A stretch of 64,000 bases of DNA. Origin: Cycas panzhihuaensis. Lineage: Eukaryota; Cycadophyta. This document shows positions 58,317-64,000 of the stretch, piece by piece. A model generated the notes under the pieces. The model saw only the letters and a list, made by a program, of their open reading frames with translations. It was not told where the DNA came from and made no database searches. The stretch covers positions 54,691,741 to 54,755,740 of the forward strand of contig CM041465.1 in the NCBI GenBank assembly GCA_023213395.1, in the 5' to 3' direction. The translations under genes were made by a program, and so were the position numbers. The stretch's first letter is position 1. Each line of letters starts with the position of its first letter.

Positions 58317-60904
58317 AGGGACGCTGCCTACGGGATAGCTACCTAACTGATAGGTGTGGTGAGAGTGGGTGGTGATATAATTGAAGGTGGAGCCTATGAG
58401 GAAAATAGTTACCACGGAGAGCACCCCGTGCACCAGAGCTCGAGTTTGGGATCTGCAATGAAATATGGCTACTAACAAGTGATCCTCCACCACTTCGAAC
58501 AAAGGGTGAAGATGCGTAGGGCAAACCTGGGTTGGCCTAGGGACAGGATCCTCCCACCCTTGGATGGATGGAAGGGGAAGGAAAAGATCCAAGAAAAATA
58601 GATTAAGGGTGCGCCTGGACAAGCTAACCAGGTACACAAGCAATGCAGGAGGCAAGGAACTTGTACGGCTAAGAAGAGGAGGAAAGGTAGAGGGGAGGGT
58701 TCCTATAGCCTTTCCTATGAATAGCAAAGATACATGTACTGAAACAAATAAAGCATAATCAAAACAAGATCAAATTTCCCTTTTTATTTTCCAATGTGTT
58801 AATTACTAAGAAGAAATCAAAAAAGGAAAAAGGGGAGCAGGGTAGAGTAGAATATGCACCTGGACCGAGAGCATACATGACAGAGGCCTTCTCAAGGAGC
58901 ACCAAGCTAATCCACGCGGTGTGTTGAATGCGAGATGTTGCAGCGGATTGGAAGGGGACTCCCTTACCTTCCCCGAAAAATAAACAAATGCGATGCCAAG
59001 GAAAGAAAGGAAGCAAAAGTTAATAACTGAAGAAGTGCGAAGGTATGATGTACATGAGGGCGCGCTTCTGGGCGAGCTAACTGACCAGATCCTCACGCTC
59101 CCCAAGTACCTGCAAGCAATGGAAACCTCTCCCTTCCCGGAGGAAGGATACTAACATGCAATACAAGATTCTAATAATATATGTCTAAATAGTACAAATA
59201 TGAATCTAAATACACATGTGTTAGTATCAATCCAACGATGAAAGTACACAAAAGAGAGTAACCAAAGTAAAGGTAAATGATCGGTAAGCCTCTGAGTGGC
59301 CCACCCCCCGTAAATGATGCCCTAACCTCCCCCCAAGAGCCACGAGGTAGCGAGGGTGAAGGCAAGAGCAAAGGCTGGAAACGGCAACAAGGAGGCAAAG
59401 AGGGGCCAAGGAAAACCTACGGTGAACCGGGGTGCTATGAAGAGAAAACCGGGCAGCTGGGAAGAAAGTTGGGCAAAGACTAGTGGTTGGGGCTTATGCA
59501 AGTTGCCCAAACCTGAACAAAGGCCCTCAAATCAGCACTGCAACATGTGACAGCACTGATCTCAGCGACCAAAAGAGGGCCAACAAACCCTTGTTTGTGT
59601 GCCAAGGACAGCACAAGGCGAGAGGGAGGATTTGGGGGGCTTAGAGCCACTTAGGGAGCGTGGAAGGTGGTATGGAATCCACCCAGCTCCTTCCCAAAGC
59701 CGATGATAACCCTCAACGCAGCTGTCTTGAGCCACAAATGCAGGTAAGAGGCACAAAGACAGTGGAAAAATAGCCCACTGAAAGGAAGAAAACCAAACTC
59801 ACAAGGACAAGCAGGGACCAAGCAAGATGGAGCATTAATATCACAAGAAAAATAATGTAAATCAAGAAATACCTGAGTGAGGGAGGCAAGAGACTTGCCT
59901 CAGCCAAGGGGCAACGAAGAGGGGCTGAGAAATCAGCCCAGACTTGGAGTGCAGCAGGTTTGGAGCCCTGCTAAGAAGGTAGGAAGGGAAACACCTGCAC
60001 TTAGAAACCCTTGACGGTAGCCTGGGGCAAGAATCCGCTGAAACCTCTCCAAGCGGCCCTCTCCAAGGTGTGTGAGGGGCTAGGAGAATGTCCTAGCCAC
60101 ACCAAAGGAGAGCTGGGTACTGGAGGAGAGGTGCAGGTCCTGTGATAGCAGCGGAGCAGTAGGGAAGAGCAGAGCACAACTGTGTTTCTTAGAGGAGCAA
60201 TCCAAAGGTGAGCAAAAAGTTCTCAAAAATGAGTCAAAAGTGGCTTAAGTACTCAAACCAAACCCTAAAGCGAGCGATTAGGGCACGGCTAGAAGAGAGT
60301 TAAGTCGTGAGCCATGTGGCAGTTTCGCAATAAATGTGAAATTGCCACGGCGGATTTTAAAAAATAAATTAGAACAGTCGTACCGCTGCAAACTCCGCGG
60401 TACCGCTGATGTTCCGGCGGTACCGCGAAAATTGCCGCGGTACGAACCCAGAGGCAGAAATAGGCCCGGCCAGCCAGCTTAGGCTGGGGGCAGATGACCA
60501 AAAGGGCTAATAGGGGGCTGAGACACCTACCCGGGGGTAAACAAGCCAACAGACCAGTCCAAAAGAGCAAAAATAGGGCTCAAATAGGGTGGCAAGTCGA
60601 CCAAACGATGACGGGTCATCACACGGGCGGAGGTGGCGCAAACCTAGTGGATCCTGGAGCGAGGAGAGGCGAGATCACGGGAAGTGAAGTTGCCACCAGG
60701 GTGCCACACTCGCTGGGAGTGTGCCCCTGCTATAGTCGTCATAGGCTAAAATAAATGTAGATGAGGATAGAGTCGCATACAAAGCCACACACATGCAGAC
60801 ATGCAAGCAGACACTCATCAAAAGAAAGCGACGATAATGCGAGAAACATACCTGCACTTACCTGAGTCGGTGATTTCGTATCCATTCCCGGAAGCCAGGA
60901 AATA
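58317..60904 (-). repeat. 5' LTR of element D (2.59 kb)
   Basis: From AGGGACGCTGCC (start mutated) to AGGAAATA (CA to TA) followed by GTAGG. At 60378-60450 it carries the richest form of the family motif: CCGCGGTACCGC and GGCGGTACCGCG in inverted arrangement, followed by GCCGCGGTACG. No gene. Confidence 0.9.
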
Positions 60905-60909
60905 GTAGG
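60905..60909. repeat. Right target-site duplication of element D
   Basis: GTAGG, matching 34086-34090. Confidence 0.88.
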
Positions 60910-61889
60910 TCCTTCAAGGACAGCAAGAGGAGCAGAGGGTCCATCCGGAGCTGCCGGAGGAGAGGCAGGCTCGTCCGGGGTAGCTCAGGAGAGTAGGGGG
61001 GTGGTGACTAGGGCCTATAGGCTACGGATCATGAGGAGATCTGGAGAGGCGTGAGTCAAGCTAGTCCCTGCGAGGAGAGAGGCTGAGGCAGAGGAGGTAC
61101 CCAAGGATGAGGTACCTGCAGCTGGCGGAGAGCTAGGAGGAGATGATGTCGAGCGAGCAGAGGAGCCGGTAGCCATAGCAGGTGAGGCCTAACCATTTCC
61201 TCAGTCATTTGACAACTAGGTAGATGCTTGATTTTATTTTTATCATGGTATGTAGTGGGATATTCACTGATATACAGCATGTTGCATTAGCAAGTACTGC
61301 AGAGATCAGATGGCTGGTAGAGGCCATGGTGAGGGAGATGTTCCCTCAGGTATACGCAGAGGGGCAACCACCCATCCAGGCAGAGGATGCACCTAGGTCA
61401 GCAGATGCCAACATGGAGGCATTCACCCCACTTGCAAGGGCGAGAGACATCTGGGTTGCAGAGTCCCAAGAGCATATGGCATTCAGGGGATAGCTATAGC
61501 AAGAGTTCGACGAGGCCAAGGGCGAGCGAGATGAGCTGCGTAGATGGGTCCAGGCCCTAGAGGCTCAGGGTGGAGCAGGTGGAGATGCAAAGAGCAGGGT
61601 CTGGATAGCGGCACTTGAGGGGCACCTCAGAGTGATAGAGGAGGGACTCCGGGGAGAGAGGGATAGTATCCAGGCCTAATATGATCAGCTGGTAGCCCAG
61701 ATGGCATCGAAGTCTAGCCGGAGCAGGACATACACTCATACAGCGACGATGACCCCGAGACGGCCACGGGACGAGGGGAGTGAGGTAGGTAACTCGCGGA
61801 GGCCCAGGAGGAGGATCAGAGGGATGTGGTCCCCAGGAGAGGGATCGCACAGACCAAGAGATGGCACCCCAGGAGCGAGGCAGCAGTAG
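60910..61889 (+). pseudogene. aORF of element C, second part (end of exon 2, exon 3)
   Basis: The end of exon 2 (60910-61181) encodes the GP-rich linker and joins 34090 in frame. Intron 2 is 61182-61290 (GTGAGG to GCATTAG), phase 1. Exon 3 (61291-61889) reads STAEIRWLVEAMVREMFPQV and YAEGQPPIQAEDAP, then ARDIWVAESQEHMAF, with a stop after FRG and another after SIQA. A charged heptad-like region (KGERDELRRWVQALEAQGG, IEEGLRGERDSIQ) suggests a coiled coil, and the tail is basic (TPRRPRDEGSEVGNSRRPRR). Exon lengths of C without D sum to 1818, a multiple of three, so the copy has in-frame stops rather than net shifts. Confidence 0.8.
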
Positions 61890-62041
61890 CATAGGACACA
61901 TGTACATTTGATTTTGACAGGAAAGCATGGGCCTCCAGGGGGTCATATATAGGCTCATATGATTGTACCCCCCTTCAAGGATACTGGCTTCCCACATATA
62001 TGATGTAACATGAATTTTTTTGGATGTATATATATATATAT

Positions 62042-62062
62042 ATGGGGTAATTGGAACCCCAT
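62042..62062. terminator. aORF 3' hairpin (element C)
   Basis: Perfect 7-bp stem ATGGGGT/ACCCCAT with loop AATTGGA, 153 bp after the aORF stop. Confidence 0.45.
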
Positions 62063-62190
62063 TTTGATACGAGATGCTGTATATATCGTGTGGCAGATAG
62101 CATGTATACTTTATTTTATATGTTGTAAATGTTTGTTGTAAGTATTTTGTTGTAATATGCATGTATTTCCTTCTATGTATGGCTATATGT

Positions 62191-62442
62191 CTAACAAGAG
62201 CATACACATCCACTGTAACTAGAGGTGATAGAGAGGTGTGAGGTTAGAGATAGAGCGACATGCACATCCACGGAGGAGCATAGTGGAATATACAAAGGAA
62301 ACAATAGGCAGGAGAGAGGAGAGATGGTACTCCAAAGCGTCATCCTAATTGGGGAATGCCCAAATAGGAAGACAAATGTTCCCAAGTGGATACGGGAACA
62401 TGGGTTCCGCGGGAGAAACCAGAAGGAAGGGAGAAAAGCCAC
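62191..62442 (-). CDS. Possible small ORF downstream of integrase (element C)
   Basis: An 83-codon minus-strand frame with GTFVFLFGHSPIRMTLWSTI and PLCSSVDVHVALSLTSHLS, homologous to frames in D and E. The plus strand is open too (62225-62503, with ILIGECPNRKTNVPKWIRE). No family recognised. Confidence 0.3.
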   Translation of the reverse strand: MAFLPSFWFLPRNPCSRIHLGTFVFLFGHSPIRMTLWSTISPLSCLLFPLYIPLCSSVDVHVALSLTSHLSITSSYSGCVCSC

Positions 62443-62495
62443 CTTAAATTGTAATTCTACCCATGGTTGGGAGAAATGGGGACAATTTAAGATGG
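62439..62495. other. Convergence hairpin (element C)
   Basis: CCACCTTAAATTG (62439-62451) pairs with CAATTTAAGATGG (62483-62495) in 12 of 13 positions. It begins 46 bp past the integrase stop. Confidence 0.7.
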
Positions 62496-62540
62496 TAGTT
62501 TAGGCTCATTTCGGAGCATGGCGAAGAGATAGCCAGAAGA

Positions 62541-63790
62541 TCATGCGTAAAACTTCTTAAGGAACTTCCCGTTGACCACTTTTTCAAACTCTAAGCCTTC
62601 CAGGGTAGCGATCCTGTAGGCGCCACTGTCGAGGCTTTCGAGAATGATGAAGGGGCCTACCTATTTGGGTCCAAATTTGGCCAGACGGTTGTAAAGGTAT
62701 TCCAACTTGGGGACATGGTCCCCAGGGCACAAAGGACGAGCATAAAGATATTTGTCGTGAGTCCTTTGTAGGCGGGCTTTCGAAGCGAGATTCACTTGAT
62801 AAGCCCTTAAGCGCCTCTCATCCAGGGCTTTGAGGTCCAGGAGGCAAGCCTTGCGGATAGACTCCTCATCAATGAGGCCTCGAAGGGAAACCCGTAGAGA
62901 GGGTATCTCGACTTCCAATCGGAGTACTGCCTCGGTTCCGTAGACTAACAAGAATGGAGTCATTACAATAGCCATGTGGATGAAAGAGTGATAATCCCAC
63001 AGGGCAGAAGGGAGTTAGATGTGCCAATCTCTTTGAGATTGGGCAACGGTCTTCTTTAGGATGTTGACAAGGGTCTTGTTGAAAGATTCAACTTACCCAT
63101 TTACCTGGGGGTAATAAGGGGATGACATCTTATGCGAGATTTTAAATTTTGCGTACAGCTCATCCCTCTCCTTATTACAGAAGGAGGTTCCATTGTCTAT
63201 AATTAGGACGTCTGGGATCCCAAAACGATAAACAATATGCTGGTAGATGAAGATGGCTATCATCTTACCAGGCGTAGTGGACAGGGGGATTGCCTCCACC
63301 CATTTGGTGAAGTATTCAGTAGCGGTTAAGATATATTTATGTTGTGCGGAAGATGGTGGTGATATAGCACTAATGAGGTCTAAGCCCCATTGAGAAAAGG
63401 GCCACGGAGATACGATGGGGTGCAGAGCCTCGGAAGGCACGTGAGAGATGTTGGCATGCTTTTGCCATTGCCAACATCTAAGGGCATAGGCGTGGGCGTC
63501 CTTACAAAGGGATGGCCAGTAATAACCCATGCGAAGGATCCTTTGGGCCATAGATTGACCCCTAAAGTGGCCTCCACAAATGCCATGGTGGCATTCGCAA
63601 AGTATCTGGTCTACTTCGTCAGGAGCGACACAACGAAGCAGGATCTCGTCGAAGGATCTCTTATACAACACTTCATCCATGAGGAAGTGTTGCCTAGCGG
63701 TGGCGCGGATGCGCAACCTAACCTTGTTGCTGGCTTCGGGGCGATATTCCTGCTGAGTCAGATATCGCACAATGTCGCCATACCACTCAC
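62541..63790 (-). pseudogene. Integrase of element C
   Basis: HHCC finger with CECHHGICGGHFRGQSM and ALRCWQWQKHA, where the CxxC's second Cys is Trp-Gln, so zinc binding is probably lost. The core has WGLDLISAISPP (first Asp), IIDNGTSFCNKERDE (second Asp) and SSPYYPQVNG, after which a stop falls just before the catalytic Glu. The C-terminal part has FLLVYGTEAVLRLEVE and PGDHVPKLEYLYNRLAKFGP. It ends FLKKFYA at the TGA at 62541. Confidence 0.85.
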
Positions 63791-64000
63791 TATCAGCGAG
63801 CAGGTGAGGAGAAGCGTCTTGGACTGTCAGAATAGACTCATCCAGGAAAGAGTCATCAACAGGAATGCCGCTCGCATTGGGGATGGCAGCATCAGCTAAT
63901 TATTTCGCTACTATTATTCCCTTCTCTAACTTCCTGTTAATGACTTGCAAGCTGAACTCTTGAAGCAGGATGGCCCAACGACCTTCCTTACCTGTCAAGT
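63791..64000 (-). pseudogene. RNase H C-terminal end of element C, partial
   Basis: Minus-strand LTGKEGRWAILLQEFSLQV and INRKLEKGIIVAK, matching the end of the RT-linked RNase H of B (LLQEFDLYIVNRKSKKG). The stop before LADAA is like those of other decayed copies. It continues beyond the window. Confidence 0.75.

Larger units (their letters stand above)
34091..60904 (-). mobile_element. Element D: Tat-like retrotransposon inserted in element C
   Basis: A minus-strand element with both LTRs (34091-36655 and 58317-60904) and all internal domains, interrupted by E at 43613-53888. Without E and its duplication it is about 16.5 kb. The 5-bp duplication GTAGG is present at 34086-34090 and 60905-60909, and the sequence outside it is one exon of the C antisense gene, which proves the insertion. 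Its LTR copies are closer to each other than those of B (one change in a 72-base sample), apart from clustered patches of difference. The genes contain frameshifts and stops, though fewer than in A and B. Confidence 0.93.
28661..64000 (-). mobile_element. Element C: Tat-like retrotransposon, split by element D and running off the window
   Basis: A minus-strand element inserted in the 5' LTR of B. Visible parts are the 3' LTR, polypurine tract, aRNH, promoter and first part of the antisense gene (to 34090), then, after D (34091-60909 with its duplication), the rest of the antisense gene, hairpin, integrase and the C-terminal end of RNase H at the window edge. RT, protease, gag and the 5' LTR would lie to the right of position 64000. 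Its LTR is of the same subtype as E and differs from those of B and D. Confidence 0.88.

Overview
This is repeat-rich nuclear DNA from a plant, most likely a seed plant with a large genome. I see no host gene, tRNA or rRNA. Nearly all of it is one family of very long Ty3/gypsy LTR retrotransposons with 2.5-3.1 kb LTRs. The family looks like the Tat/Ogre-type non-chromodomain lineage: the pol order is PR-RT-RH-INT, there is a second RNase H, there is an extra gene antisense to pol, and the primer-binding site resembles those complementary to tRNA-Arg. The species cannot be named from the sequence.

Layout. Five copies are present. Element A (1-11422, minus strand) begins inside its 3' LTR and lacks RT, RH and INT. 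A 1.8 kb AT-rich stretch follows, possibly with part of an old copia-type LTR. Element B (from 13201, minus) has every domain but is badly decayed; its 5' LTR is cut at 28660 by element C. Element C (28661 to past the window end, minus) is interrupted in its antisense gene by element D (34091-60904, minus), with the 5-bp duplication GTAGG on both sides. D is interrupted in its RT by element E (43613-53888, plus), with the duplication AAGGG on both sides. The order of insertion is therefore B, C, D, E. E keeps only gag and protease.

Common plan, read in the sense direction: LTR, PBS, gag with a CHHC knuckle, protease (DNGSS), RT, RNase H, integrase, a conserved hairpin, an antisense gene (aORF), its own TATA promoter, a second sense-strand RNase H (aRNH), polypurine tract, LTR. 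In A-D the aORF has the same three-exon model: an 8-codon first exon, a phase-0 intron of about 480-490 bp, a long exon with a plant mobile domain (PMD) and an acidic Pro/Gly/Ser-rich linker, a short phase-1 intron, and a coiled-coil last exon. Sense pol and the aORF converge on the hairpin, and a second small hairpin lies just past the aORF stop. E carries five tandem 85-bp copies of the pol-side hairpin.

The most interesting material is this antisense spliced PMD gene, the palindromic GGTACC-centred motif that occurs both in the LTRs and in aORF intron 1, the two hairpins, and a small region downstream of integrase that is open on both strands in three copies. All copies carry stops or frameshifts. 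Some breaks in D and E are dense patches of altered bases that could be consensus errors rather than mutations.
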